From Pseudomonas sp. A34-9 (lineage in GTDB: Bacteria > Pseudomonadota > Gammaproteobacteria > Pseudomonadales > Pseudomonadaceae): 64,000 bases of DNA. Within the stretch, counting starts at the first letter, position 1; every line of letters starts with the position of its first letter. Below are positions 44,668 through 54,162 of this stretch, in pieces. The stretch spans positions 1,018,501 to 1,082,500 of the forward strand of contig NZ_CP119967.1 in NCBI RefSeq assembly GCF_029543085.1, given 5' to 3'. The position numbers were made by a program, and so were the translations under genes. A model generated the notes under the pieces. That model ran no database searches. It was not told the origin of the DNA and was given only the letters and a program-made list of their open reading frames with translations.

Positions 44668-44964
44668 TCAGTCGCCAAGGTTATCGTTAACCGAGCCTTG
44701 TGCGCACCAACCGCAGGCAAAGGGTTGGCCTATTTTTTCAATACGTTGCGCCGGGTCGAGCACCCAGGCACGTGATTGCCAGGGCGGCTGATGGCGCAGG
44801 TGTTGGGTGTGCCCACAGGAAAGCTCGGCCACCCAATGGCCTTCTTCGTCTTGATGGAAGCCTGCGATCGTCGAAACCCGTTTGTCCGGGTTGTGTTCGC
44901 TTTCGCGCGTTTGCTTCGCTAAACTTGGCCTTTCTATATTCTTATGCAAAAGGTCTCGCCCCAT
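44668..44964 (-). CDS. DUF3565 small zinc-ribbon-like protein
   Basis: The 98-residue product contains the DUF3565 core GFHQDEEGHWVAELSCGH..HLRHQPPWQ..PFACGWC, with cysteines and histidines that could bind a metal. Function is unknown. The start is uncertain: the ATG at 44964 lies in the same CATG as the slyD start, so the two genes would share their first bases in opposite directions. Internal GTG or TTG codons before the core are possible. Confidence 0.75.
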   Translation of the reverse strand: MGRDLLHKNIERPSLAKQTRESEHNPDKRVSTIAGFHQDEEGHWVAELSCGHTQHLRHQPPWQSRAWVLDPAQRIEKIGQPFACGWCAQGSVNDNLGD

Positions 44965-45448
44965 GCTGATCGCCGCCAATAAGGCTGTCTCCATCGACTA
45001 TACCCTGACCAACGACGCTGGTGAGGTCATCGACAGCTCCGCCGGCGGCGCTCCGCTGGTCTACCTGCAAGGCGCAGGCAACATCATTCCAGGCCTGGAA
45101 AAAGCTCTGGAAGGCAAAGCTGTTGGTGACGAGCTGGAAGTTTCCGTTGAACCGGAAGACGCTTACGGCGAATACGCCGCTGAGCTGGTCAGCACCCTGA
45201 GCCGCAGCATGTTCGAAGGCGTTGACGAGCTGGAAGTCGGCATGCAGTTCCACGCTTCGGCGCCGGACGGCCAAATGCAAATCGTCACCATCCGTGACCT
45301 CGACGGCGACGACGTGACTGTCGACGGTAACCACCCACTGGCTGGTCAGCGCCTGAACTTCAAAGTGAAGATCGTTGACATTCGTGATGCCAGCCAGGAA
45401 GAAATCGCTCATGGCCACGTCCATGGCGAAGGTGGCCATCACCACTGA
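44963..45448 (+). CDS. slyD: FKBP-type peptidyl-prolyl isomerase SlyD
   Basis: SlyD is a cytoplasmic proline isomerase, chaperone and nickel-binding protein. The 161-residue product has the split FKBP domain with the IF insert and a short His-rich C-terminus (HGHVHGEGGHHH), less extended than in E. coli. The ATG at 44963 begins MLIAANKAVSIDY. A terminator follows. Confidence 0.94.
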   Translation: MLIAANKAVSIDYTLTNDAGEVIDSSAGGAPLVYLQGAGNIIPGLEKALEGKAVGDELEVSVEPEDAYGEYAAELVSTLSRSMFEGVDELEVGMQFHASAPDGQMQIVTIRDLDGDDVTVDGNHPLAGQRLNFKVKIVDIRDASQEEIAHGHVHGEGGHHH

Positions 45449-45477
45449 TTTTCTGCGCTAAGCTTCGAGTACTGGAG

Positions 45478-45499
45478 AGGCGCCTGCGGGCGCCTTTTT
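45478..45499 (+). terminator. Rho-independent terminator after slyD
   Basis: AGGCGCC and GGCGCCT pair around loop TGCG, followed by TTTT. It separates slyD from the peroxidase gene. Confidence 0.88.
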
Positions 45500-45571
45500 A
45501 GTCCGCGGCTGTCCTTGGTGGTCTCGCCAAGTGGCTGTTTCGAGTAGAACATCGGAATCCTGGAGTTCGTC

Positions 45572-46054
45572 ATGAGTGCTTTTCACGACCTTAAGTTGAC
45601 AGCCCTGGATGGTCAGGAGCTACCGCTGGCGCCGTTCAAGGGCCAAGTCGTGCTGGTGGTCAACGTCGCCTCCAAGTGCGGCTTGACGCCTCAGTACGCG
45701 GCGCTGGAAAACCTCTATCAGCAATTCAAAGGCAAAGGTTTCAGTGTACTGGGCCTGCCGTGTAACCAGTTCGCCGGTCAGGAACCGGGTACTGAAAAGG
45801 AAATTCAGGACTTCTGCAGCCTTAACTATGGTGTGACGTTTCCGTTGTCGAGCAAGCTTGAAGTCAACGGCCACGAGCGTCATCAGCTCTATCGTCTGCT
45901 GGCGGGCGAGGGTGCCGAGTTCCCCGGTGACATCACCTGGAATTTCGAGAAATTCCTGCTCGGCAAGGATGGCCGGGTGCTGGCGCGGTTCTCGCCGCGC
46001 ACGGCGCCGGATGATCCGACCATTGTTCATGCGATTGAAAAAGCGCTGAGCTGA
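45572..46054 (+). CDS. Glutathione peroxidase-like thiol peroxidase
   Basis: The 160-residue enzyme is a BtuE/GPx-family peroxidase that reduces hydroperoxides, usually with thioredoxin in bacteria. The catalytic set is C36 (NVASKCGLTP), Q70 (NQFAGQEPG) and W123 (TWNFEKFL). C64 or C82 could resolve the disulfide. trxB lies about 4 kb downstream. A REP-like repeat follows. Confidence 0.93.
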   Translation: MSAFHDLKLTALDGQELPLAPFKGQVVLVVNVASKCGLTPQYAALENLYQQFKGKGFSVLGLPCNQFAGQEPGTEKEIQDFCSLNYGVTFPLSSKLEVNGHERHQLYRLLAGEGAEFPGDITWNFEKFLLGKDGRVLARFSPRTAPDDPTIVHAIEKALS

Positions 46055-46061
46055 AAAGCAG

Positions 46062-46122
46062 GATCAAAAGATCGCAGCCTTCGGCAGCTCCTACGGGGGA
46101 CTGGCGATGCTGCGATCTTTTC
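46062..46122. repeat. REP-like palindrome, type I, degenerate
   Basis: A full left arm (GATCAAAAGATCGCAGCC..CTCCTAC) is followed by a shortened right arm GATGCTGCGATCTTTTCG, lacking the GTAGGAG block. It starts 8 nt after the peroxidase stop. Confidence 0.7.
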
Positions 46123-46219
46123 GTTTCTGATCCTTGATCACCGAAATCAATAATGCTGTTCAAAGGTTTCGACTCTCCATATTATCGCCGTCATAAAGCT
46201 ATCTCTGTGGAGCCTCCCG

Positions 46220-47323
46220 ATGCCTGTCCAAGCCTTGTTCAAACCGTTCCACCTCGGTGCCCTCGAACTGCCGACCCGTGTGGTCATGGCACCGATGACT
46301 CGCTCTTTCTCACCGGGTGGCGTGCCTAATTCGAAAGTCATCGAGTACTACCGTCGTCGCGCGGCGGCCGGTGTTGGCCTGATCATCACCGAAGGCACCA
46401 CCGTCGGCCACATTGCCTCCAACGGTTACCCGAACGTGCCGCAATTCTTTGGTGAGGCGCCATTGGCCGGCTGGAAAAAAGTCGTCGACGCCGTTCACGC
46501 TGAAGGCGGCAAGATTGTTCCGCAGCTGTGGCATGTGGGCAGCGTGCGTCGCATCGGCACCGAGCCGGACGCCAGCGTGCCGGGTTATGGCCCGTCGGAA
46601 AAACTCAAGGATGGTCAGGTCGTGGTGCACGGCATGAGCAAACAAGACATCCAGGACGTGATCGCAGCCTTCGCCCAAGCGGCCAAAGACGCCCAAAGCA
46701 TCGGCATGGACGGCGTGGAAATCCACGGTGCCCACGGTTACCTGATCGACCAGTTCTTCTGGGAAGGCAGCAACCAGCGCAGCGACGAATACGGCGGCAG
46801 CCTGGCCAACCGTTCGCGTTTCGCCATCGAACTGATTCAAGCCGTACGTGCAGCGGTCGGCGAAGGTTTCCCGATCATCTTCCGTTTCTCGCAATGGAAG
46901 CAGCAGGATTACACCGCGCGTCTGGTGCAAACCCCCGAAGCACTGGGCGAATTCCTCAAGCCGTTGTCTGACGCCGGCGTGGATATTTTCCACTGCTCGA
47001 CGCGGCGTTTCTGGGAGCCAGAGTTTGACGGCTCCGATCTGAACCTGGCCGGCTGGACACGCCAACTGACCGGCAAACCTACGATTACTGTCGGTAGCGT
47101 GGGTCTGGACGGCGAGTTCCTGCAGTTCATGGTCAACACCGACAAGGTCGCGCAACCGGCCAGTCTGGAGAACCTGCTGGAGCGTTTGAACAAGGAGGAG
47201 TTCGATCTGGTGGCGGTAGGCCGTGCGCTACTGGTCGATCCGGATTGGGCGCAGAAAGTCCGCGAAGGGCGCGAACAGGATATTTTGCCGTTCAGCCGTG
47301 AGGCGTTGATGACGCTGGTTTAA
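46220..47323 (+). CDS. NADH:flavin oxidoreductase, old yellow enzyme family
   Basis: The 367-residue TIM-barrel FMN enzyme belongs to the OYE family, which reduces activated alkenes. The active-site HxxH/N type motif appears as EIHGAHGYLIDQFFW, followed by SNQRSDEYGGSLANR. The N-terminal LFKPFHLGALELPTRVVMAPMTR is typical. The natural substrate cannot be told from sequence. Synteny with slyD-gpx matches P. aeruginosa. Confidence 0.92.
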   Translation: MPVQALFKPFHLGALELPTRVVMAPMTRSFSPGGVPNSKVIEYYRRRAAAGVGLIITEGTTVGHIASNGYPNVPQFFGEAPLAGWKKVVDAVHAEGGKIVPQLWHVGSVRRIGTEPDASVPGYGPSEKLKDGQVVVHGMSKQDIQDVIAAFAQAAKDAQSIGMDGVEIHGAHGYLIDQFFWEGSNQRSDEYGGSLANRSRFAIELIQAVRAAVGEGFPIIFRFSQWKQQDYTARLVQTPEALGEFLKPLSDAGVDIFHCSTRRFWEPEFDGSDLNLAGWTRQLTGKPTITVGSVGLDGEFLQFMVNTDKVAQPASLENLLERLNKEEFDLVAVGRALLVDPDWAQKVREGREQDILPFSREALMTLV

Positions 47324-47340
47324 GTAGAGCACTCAGTGAC

Positions 47341-47429
47341 GCAATCGCGAGCCGGCTCACGCCTACAATTGACCGCGTTTCTTCTGCTGAAATGCGCTCG
47401 ACTGCAGGAGTGAGCCTGCTGGCGATGAC
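47341..47429. repeat. REP-like palindrome, type II, degenerate
   Basis: GCAATCGCGAGCCGGCTCACGCCTAC and GCAGGAGTGAGCCTGCTGGCGATGAC form an imperfect inverted repeat of the same family as the copy after hisC. It fills the space between two convergent genes. Confidence 0.65.
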
Positions 47430-47450
47430 GATCTCACTGTCAGCAAAGAA

Positions 47451-48626
47451 TCAAGGCAATGTCTGCGCATTCGGGACAACCTGCTCCCCCACACACGCCC
47501 CACGCAAATGCTTTTCAAACTGTTCGATAACCGCCGGCCAACCCTGGCGACTCGCATGTTGCCGCGCATTCAAACGCACGCAACGCAACGCCTCATCCTC
47601 CTCCAGCAACCACGCAGCAGCATCGCAAAACGCCTCTTCATCACCGGGCATCGCCAGCACGCCGTTGTAACCATGGCGGATATGCTGCGCCGCCGCAGCC
47701 TGGTCGTAAGCCACCACACCCAGTCCCGACGCCAGCGCTTCCAGCACGACATTGCCAAAGGTTTCGGTAAGGCTCGGAAACAGAAAGACATCCCCGGATG
47801 CATAGTGCGCCGCCAACGCTTCACCCCGCTGTGAGCCGCAGAAAATCGCCCCGGGCAAATCCTTTTCCAGGGCTAGCCGTTGCGGCCCGTCGCCGACGAC
47901 GATCAGTTTCAGATTGCGCTGTGGGTAAGTGTCCCGCAGTTTTTCGAAGCAGCGTTTGAGCAGGCCAAGGTTTTTCTCCGGTGCGAGTCGTCCTACGTGA
48001 ATCACCGCAATGTCCTGCTCGGACAGGCCCCATTGCTCACGCAAGGCATTCAGCCGTTTACTCGGATGAAACAACTGGCTGTCGACACCGCGCGACAACA
48101 GCGCCAAGCGCTCGAAATGGCGCCGCTCCAGTTCCAGTCGTTGGCTGACGCTCGGCACCAGAGTCATGGCCGAGCGATTGTGGAACCAGCGCAGGTAATG
48201 CGTGAGCATCCGCGTCAGCAGACCGAGCCCATACTGGCTGGTGTACTGCTGGAAGTTGGTGTGAAACCCGCTGACCACGGATATCCCCAAACGCCGCGCC
48301 GCACGCAGCGCCGACAGCCCGAGCGGGCCTTCCGTGGCGATGTACAAGACGTCAGGACGCTGGCGCTTCCAGCGCCGCAGCAGTTTGTGCATCGACGACT
48401 GTCCCCATTGCAGCCCCGGGTACCCCGGCAGCGGCCAGCCCCGACACAGCAGCAGCGCATCATCCTCACTGCGCTGCGGATCGCCGGCCTGACGCGGTCG
48501 CACCAGTTCCACTTGGTGGCCACGCGCGCGCAGTCCATCGCACAAGCGGCCAAGGGTATTGGCCACCCCGTTGATTTCCGGTGGGAAGGTTTCGCTGATC
48601 AGAGTGATATGTAGAGCTGTCGTCAT
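47451..48626 (-). CDS. Glycosyltransferase family 4 (GT-B)
   Basis: The 391-residue cytoplasmic GT-B enzyme resembles GDP-mannose-dependent alpha-mannosyltransferases of glycolipid or glycan synthesis. The N-terminus ISETFPPEINGVANTL and the C-terminal donor site PSLTETFGNVVLEALASGLGVV (E-x7-E type) are conserved. The ATG at 48626 follows TGAGG; longer starts lack support. The acceptor is unknown. Confidence 0.88.
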   Translation of the reverse strand: MTTALHITLISETFPPEINGVANTLGRLCDGLRARGHQVELVRPRQAGDPQRSEDDALLLCRGWPLPGYPGLQWGQSSMHKLLRRWKRQRPDVLYIATEGPLGLSALRAARRLGISVVSGFHTNFQQYTSQYGLGLLTRMLTHYLRWFHNRSAMTLVPSVSQRLELERRHFERLALLSRGVDSQLFHPSKRLNALREQWGLSEQDIAVIHVGRLAPEKNLGLLKRCFEKLRDTYPQRNLKLIVVGDGPQRLALEKDLPGAIFCGSQRGEALAAHYASGDVFLFPSLTETFGNVVLEALASGLGVVAYDQAAAAQHIRHGYNGVLAMPGDEEAFCDAAAWLLEEDEALRCVRLNARQHASRQGWPAVIEQFEKHLRGACVGEQVVPNAQTLP

Positions 48627-48690
48627 GACCTCAGTGTCGGCTGAGGCCATGTCGACGTTGTGACGTTCGGATGATGGATTTGTGACGTGC

Positions 48691-49443
48691 CTAGCGCTGG
48701 GCCACCAGATTTTCCGCACCCCGCTCACGCACCCAGAACAACGTCGCCCCGGCCACTGCCGCCGGCATCATCAGGATGTTGACCACCGGAATCAGCAGCA
48801 CCAGATAGACAATGCCGCCGAAACTCATGCTCTGCCAGCGCTTCTGCCGCAGCCAGGCGAGCATTTCGTTCCAGCCCAGTTTGTGGTTGTCCGCCGGGTA
48901 GTCGATGTACTGGATCGCCATCATCCACACGCCGAACAACAGCCACAGCGGCGCGGCGATGATGTTCACCACCGGAATGAACGAGAGGATGAACAGACCG
49001 ATCGCGCGCGGCAGGAAATAGCCGAGTTTGCGCATTTCCCGGGCGAGGGTGCGCGGGATCATGGCGATCAGTTCGCCCCAGCTGAAGGCCGGGAAGTCAT
49101 CGGTGCCGCGCACCACCACTTCTACTTTTTCGGCGAGAAAGCCGTTGAACGGCGCGGCGATCACGTTGGCCAGCATGGTGAAGGTAAAAAACACCATCAG
49201 CGCCACCAGCACTACAAACAGTGGCCAGAGGATGTAACTGAGGAAACTCAGCCATTGCGGCAGCGACGGCATCAGCGTGTCGACCCACAGACTGAACTGG
49301 TGGCCGGCCAGATAAATCAATCCGACGAACAGCACCAGGTTGATCGCCAGCGGCAACAACACGAACAGACGCAGACCTGGGCTGAGGACCAGTTTGAGGC
49401 CTTCGCGCAGGTATTGCGGGCCGGACAGAACAGGGGCGGGCAT
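48691..49443 (-). CDS. cysZ: Sulfate transporter CysZ (EI24 family)
   Basis: CysZ is a membrane protein that supports sulfate uptake for cysteine synthesis. The 250-residue product has about four to six hydrophobic segments and the conserved [10 protein letters not shown] and [10 protein letters not shown] motifs. It is followed by the glycosyltransferase and divergent from trxB. The sulfate-activating cysD/cysN genes are elsewhere in this window. Confidence 0.92.
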   Translation of the reverse strand: MPAPVLSGPQYLREGLKLVLSPGLRLFVLLPLAINLVLFVGLIYLAGHQFSLWVDTLMPSLPQWLSFLSYILWPLFVVLVALMVFFTFTMLANVIAAPFNGFLAEKVEVVVRGTDDFPAFSWGELIAMIPRTLAREMRKLGYFLPRAIGLFILSFIPVVNIIAAPLWLLFGVWMMAIQYIDYPADNHKLGWNEMLAWLRQKRWQSMSFGGIVYLVLLIPVVNILMMPAAVAGATLFWVRERGAENLVAQR

Positions 49444-50717
<1,274 letters not shown>

Positions 50718-50729
50718 GATCGCAGACAT

Positions 50730-50757
50730 AAAAAAACCGGCTTCGGCCGGTTTTTTT
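50730..50757 (+). terminator. Bidirectional terminator after trxB
   Basis: AAAAAACCGG CTTCGG CCGGTTTTTTT: a GC stem with stable CUUCGG-type loop, flanked by A and T runs, so it can end transcripts from both strands. Confidence 0.92.
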
Positions 50758-50763
50758 ATGAGA

Positions 50764-50840
50764 GTCAAAAGATCGCAGCCTTCGGCAGCTCCTACAGGGA
50801 TCGGTGTAGGAGCTGCCGAAGGCTGCGATCTTTTGATCTT
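50764..50840. repeat. REP-like palindrome, type I, arms outward
   Basis: GTCAAAAGATCGCAGCC..GGCAGCTCCTAC and GTAGGAGCTGCC..GGCTGCGATCTTTTGATC are nearly perfect inverted copies with a 10-nt centre. It lies between the convergent trxB and hopJ-like genes, 6 nt after the terminator. Confidence 0.85.
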
Positions 50841-50843
50841 TAA

Positions 50844-51182
50844 TCAGCGGCGGGTCAGGGGTTGGCCGGTGAATTTCACGCCGGCCAGACCGTGCTTGAT
50901 CAGCGCGCGGATATTGCCGTGATCGCTGCCCTCAGGGGTCGCGACCACCGAGCGGTAATGCTCACCAAACGCCAACAGCGCTTCTTCATCACTCAAACCT
51001 TCCAGCAATGCCAGACCCAAGGTCTTGCACGAGCCTTCGTTCTGCCCGGCGGCGCTTTCCACGCCACCGTTGTTGAAGGCTTGCGGCTGGTAGTCGTAAC
51101 CCGCAGCAATGAAAGCCAGGGTGTCGGCGAAAGCGTGTTCGCTGCTTTTGAGGCTGGTGCGCAGGGTGTTCAGGTCACTCAT
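50844..51182 (-). CDS. HopJ family protein
   Basis: The 112-residue protein belongs to the HopJ family, named after a P. syringae type III effector candidate but present in many non-pathogens as a cytoplasmic protein. The core is FADTLAFIAAGYDYQPQ, followed by FNNGGVESAAGQNEGSCK. No secretion signal is evident. The ATG at 51182 lies inside the end of the DUF1244 gene, an 8-nt overlap. Function unknown. Confidence 0.85.
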   Translation of the reverse strand: MSDLNTLRTSLKSSEHAFADTLAFIAAGYDYQPQAFNNGGVESAAGQNEGSCKTLGLALLEGLSDEEALLAFGEHYRSVVATPEGSDHGNIRALIKHGLAGVKFTGQPLTRR

Positions 51183-51471
51183 GGGTTTTTCCTTTGGCGA
51201 ACGCCGCTTGCTGGTCGGCGTTGGCTTCTTGCTGATATTGGGCTTTCCACTCGGCGTACGGCATGCCGTAAACCACTTCGCGGGCATCATCTAGGCTGAC
51301 CTCGATCTGGCGCTCGTCGGCTTCGGCCTTGTACCACTTCGACAGGCAGTTGCGGCAGAACCCGGCGAGGTTCATCAGGTCGATGTTCTGCACGTCCTTG
51401 CGGCTGTCCAGGTGGGCGACCAGCCGGCGGAAGGCGGCGGCTTCGAGTTCGAGGCGTTGTTGATCAGTCAT
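51175..51471 (-). CDS. DUF1244 domain protein
   Basis: The 98-residue helical product carries the DUF1244 motif NLAGFCRNCLSKWY; the two cysteines (CRNC) suggest a metal or redox role. It begins at 51471 (MTDQQRLELEAAAF) and overlaps the hopJ-like gene by 8 nt, so the two products probably act together or are made in fixed ratio. No function is established. Confidence 0.85.
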   Translation of the reverse strand: MTDQQRLELEAAAFRRLVAHLDSRKDVQNIDLMNLAGFCRNCLSKWYKAEADERQIEVSLDDAREVVYGMPYAEWKAQYQQEANADQQAAFAKGKTHE

Positions 51472-51548
51472 GGGGGTCTCTGCGAGACAGCTTTGAGCGG
51501 CAGGCTTCAAGCTGCAAGATTGGATCGGGGTCGGCCGTTAGCTTACCG

Positions 51549-51599
51549 CTTGAAGCTTGAAGCTTGAAGCTTGAAGCTTGAAGCTTGAAGCTTGAAGCT
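51549..51599. repeat. Tandem heptamer array, seven copies of CTTGAAG
   Basis: Seven exact copies of CTTGAAG occupy 51549-51597, followed by CT. The folX stop codon begins at 51599, so the array touches the 3' end of folX. An inverted partner GCTTCAAGCTGCAAG at 51504-51518 suggests the array grew from one arm of a palindrome. Copy number may vary between strains. Confidence 0.9.
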
Positions 51600-51970
51600 C
51601 AGCGGCTCGCCGCGAGCGTTATCGATACCGATTCGGCAAACCGCAGCGCATGCGGCTTGTCGACTTCGACCTCGGCGTAAAGCACCGAGCCGTTGCTCAT
51701 TACCAGATCGAGCAATTCCTGAGTCAGGCGTTCGAGCAGGGCAAAACGGTTGCCCTCGACGTGGGCGATGATCGCTTTGGTGATCGTGCGGTAATTGAGT
51801 GCATGATCGATGTCGTTGTCACGCACCGCTTCCTGCGCGGCATACAGAATGGTCAGGTTGATCAGCACATCCTGCTTGTTGAGGATTTCGTCCTCGTTGA
51901 TCCCGATAAAGGTGCGCAAGCGCAGATCCTTGACCCGGATGCGCGCCATTCCCGGCTGAAGTTGTGGCAT
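51599..51970 (-). CDS. folX: Dihydroneopterin triphosphate 2'-epimerase
   Basis: FolX epimerises dihydroneopterin triphosphate toward monapterin, leading to tetrahydromonapterin, the phenylalanine hydroxylase cofactor in Pseudomonas. The 123-residue product is a FolB/FolX tunnel-fold enzyme ([19 protein letters not shown]). FolX rather than FolB is preferred because the next two genes are folE and a folM-like reductase. Its ATG directly abuts the folE stop. Confidence 0.85.
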   Translation of the reverse strand: MPQLQPGMARIRVKDLRLRTFIGINEDEILNKQDVLINLTILYAAQEAVRDNDIDHALNYRTITKAIIAHVEGNRFALLERLTQELLDLVMSNGSVLYAEVEVDKPHALRFAESVSITLAASR

Positions 51971-52531
51971 TTACTTGCTCCGTCCAATCAATTGCAGGAA
52001 CTCCTGGCGGGTGTTGCTCGACTCGCGGAACGCGCCGAGCATGACCGAGGTGTTCATGGTCGAATTCTGTTTTTCGACACCGCGCATCATCATGCACATG
52101 TGTCTGGCCTCGATGACGACGGCGACGCCGGCAGCATCGGTGACCTGTTGCACCGCATCGGCAATTTGCCGGGTGAGGTTTTCCTGAATCTGCAGGCGCC
52201 GGGCGAACATGTCCACCAGTCGCGCGATTTTCGACAGGCCCAGTACCTTGCCTGTCGGAATATAAGCCACATGGGCCTTGCCGATGAAGGGCAGCAGGTG
52301 ATGTTCGCACAATGAGTACAGTTCGATGTCGGCGACGATGATCATCTCGTCACTGTCCGAGGCAAACAGCGCGCCATTGACGATCTCGTCGACGCTCTGC
52401 TCATAGCCATGACACAGGTATTGCATGGCCTTGGCGGCGCGCAGCGGGGTGTCGAGCAATCCTTCACGGTCGGGATCTTCACCGAGGCCGATGAGGATTT
52501 CGCGGTAGTTCTCGGGCAGTGAGCGGCTCAT
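51971..52531 (-). CDS. folE: GTP cyclohydrolase I
   Basis: FolE converts GTP to dihydroneopterin triphosphate. The 186-residue enzyme has zinc ligands in [10 protein letters not shown] and HMCMMMRGV, and the conserved [14 protein letters not shown]. Clustering with folX and folM suggests this paralogue supplies monapterin rather than folate. Confidence 0.94.
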   Translation of the reverse strand: MSRSLPENYREILIGLGEDPDREGLLDTPLRAAKAMQYLCHGYEQSVDEIVNGALFASDSDEMIIVADIELYSLCEHHLLPFIGKAHVAYIPTGKVLGLSKIARLVDMFARRLQIQENLTRQIADAVQQVTDAAGVAVVIEARHMCMMMRGVEKQNSTMNTSVMLGAFRESSNTRQEFLQLIGRSK

Positions 52532-52552
52532 GGGCAGCCTCGCAGGCAGGTG

Positions 52553-53263
52553 TTATTTGACGTGCCTTCCGCCGTTGACGGTCAGGGTCGTGCCGGTGAC
52601 ATAAGGGTTGTCGAGCAGATAGCGCAGGCTCTGATAAATCACTTCGCTGCCGGGCTCCAAGCCCAGCGCGGATTTGGCCAGGGCCTTGACGCGGTACGCT
52701 GCGTCGTCATCGGGATTGAACAATAGCAGGGCCGGGGCTATGCCGTTGACCTTGATGGCCGGCGCATAGCGGGCGGCGAAGGACAGGGTCAGGCTGTCGA
52801 GCCCGGCCTTGGTCGCGCAATAGCCGATGTGCTTGCTGCTGCCCTTGCGGGTGACATCGTCGCTGATGTGGATGATGTCGGCGGGCGTCGAGCGTTGCAG
52901 CAATTGGCCGCAGTGCAGGTTGATCAGGTACGGCGCGAGCATGTGCAGATTGAACATGCGCGTGAAGGCTTCAGCCTCGCTTTGCGGGGTTTCGGCCAGC
53001 CATTCGGAGGCGTTGTGCACGATGGCGCGCAGGCTGTCGGTGTGGGTTTTCAGTTCGCTGATGAAGGCGAGAATCCCGGCCTCGCTGGAGAAATCGGCGA
53101 ACAGGCCGATGGCGCCCAGATCTCGTAGCGTCTGCACGCCGGGTCGCTCGCTGCGGTAAGTGAAGATGACGCGATGGCCTTCTTCGAGTAACCGCTGCGC
53201 GCAATGCAGACCGACGCGCTGGCCGGCACCGGTGATGAGGATCGGGGCTGAGGAATCAGGCAT
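52553..53263 (-). CDS. folM: Dihydromonapterin reductase
   Basis: FolM is a short-chain dehydrogenase that reduces dihydromonapterin to tetrahydromonapterin. The 236-residue product has a TGxxxxxG-like cofactor motif (ITGAGQRVGLH), a NAS segment and the catalytic YCATK. The arginine-rich TYRSERPG loop suits NADPH. It is the first gene of folM-folE-folX. The start is MPDSSAPILITG at 53263. Confidence 0.9.
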   Translation of the reverse strand: MPDSSAPILITGAGQRVGLHCAQRLLEEGHRVIFTYRSERPGVQTLRDLGAIGLFADFSSEAGILAFISELKTHTDSLRAIVHNASEWLAETPQSEAEAFTRMFNLHMLAPYLINLHCGQLLQRSTPADIIHISDDVTRKGSSKHIGYCATKAGLDSLTLSFAARYAPAIKVNGIAPALLLFNPDDDAAYRVKALAKSALGLEPGSEVIYQSLRYLLDNPYVTGTTLTVNGGRHVK

Positions 53264-53312
53264 GAACGGCTCGCATCGCGGTTGGAGCAAAAACTATAAC
53301 AGCGACGAGCCG

Positions 53313-53387
53313 GAAAAGATCGCCGCCTGCGGCAGCTCCTGCCGTCCTGCAGGAGCTGTCGAGTGCAACGCGGCTGCGATCTTTAAT
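53313..53387. repeat. REP-like palindrome, type I, arms outward, variant right arm
   Basis: The left arm GATCGCCGCCTGCGGCAGCTCCTGC is followed by GCAGGAGCTGTCGAGTGCAACGCGGCTGCGATCTT. The right arm carries a variant GAGTGCAACGC block. The repeat overlaps the TAA stop of the next gene. Confidence 0.75.
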
Positions 53388-53949
53388 GTTTCTGAGGCGT
53401 CGCCGAAACAGGCAGCCGCACGGGCGTGCTGTTCAGCCAGTTCGCCAGCAATCGGGTCGACAATGGAATAAAGAAGTAAACCATCAGCGGCGTCAGGCAC
53501 GCCGTGCTGATCAACACGCGCGGCAACAAAGTCAACTCAGCGAGCAACGGGCCGAGAACAAAGTTGAACAGCACTGATACCGGAAAAAACGCCAGCCAGA
53601 TCGCGACGGCCTGCTTCCAGCGCGGTGGACGCTGACCGGCAGCGCCGAACCAGCCTTCGATACCGCTGACCCGGTGCTCTTTCGGGTGGGCGAACAGATC
53701 GCTGCCACGGCTCAACCACGCGGTGCGTGATGCCGAATGTTCCCACGCATACAGAGTGTGTTCGTCGACAAAGCGGAAAATGATCTGAAACTCGTTATCG
53801 CCGGGCGGCGGGGCGAGTACGCCAGATCCGAGATAACCGGGAAAGTCAGTGGCCAGTTGCTCGCCTTCGCGCAGCCAGGCGATCAGATCCTGATAGCGGC
53901 CATCAGCGACGCGACGGGCAACCATCAGCGTGACGGGGGAAGTAGACAT
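53383..53949 (-). CDS. Antibiotic-biosynthesis-monooxygenase-domain membrane protein
   Basis: The 188-residue product has an N-terminal ABM ferredoxin-like domain (about residues 5-100, TLMVARRVADGRYQDL, FQIIFRFVDEHTLYAWE). Two membrane segments follow near residues 125-180. ABM relatives include small cofactor-free oxygenases and haem-degrading enzymes, but key residues cannot be assigned. Its stop lies inside a REP-like repeat. Divergent from the LitR-like regulator. Confidence 0.82.
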   Translation of the reverse strand: MSTSPVTLMVARRVADGRYQDLIAWLREGEQLATDFPGYLGSGVLAPPPGDNEFQIIFRFVDEHTLYAWEHSASRTAWLSRGSDLFAHPKEHRVSGIEGWFGAAGQRPPRWKQAVAIWLAFFPVSVLFNFVLGPLLAELTLLPRVLISTACLTPLMVYFFIPLSTRLLANWLNSTPVRLPVSATPQKH

Positions 53950-54094
53950 TGTGTATCTCCGTATTTCGAGTGCGTCATTCCGGGTAGGAATTTCGCCTGA
54001 CGCAGGGCCGGGGTAGAGGCCTGCGTTTTTCAACAAGCAAGGATTATTCCGGTTTTTCACGATTAAACCAGAGACTTTCGTCGCATTTGATCAC

Positions 54095-54125
54095 TTGAAC
54101 CTCATCGGGGCATAAGCGTTAGAAT
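54095..54125 (+). promoter_or_regulatory. Candidate promoter of the LitR-like regulator with a 19-bp spacer
   Basis: TTGAAC (54095-54100) and TAGAAT (54120-54125) are separated by 19 bp, the long spacer seen at promoters controlled by MerR-family proteins. It lies 37 nt upstream of the preferred start and might be autoregulated. The same TAGAATG -10 occurs before the LOV gene. Confidence 0.4.
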
Positions 54126-54162
54126 GGGATCCAATTGAACCGACATGGAAGTTGAGCGCCAT

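Noticed and set aside
42535..44775. Long open frame antisense to pta
   Set aside because: Shadow of a GC-rich gene; the Pta motifs are on the other strand.
50844..51182. HopJ-like protein as a type III effector
   Set aside because: No secretion signal, hrp box or T3SS gene nearby; the family is common in non-pathogens.
51549..51599. Heptamer array considered as a CRISPR
   Set aside because: Units are 7 bp without spacers; no cas genes.
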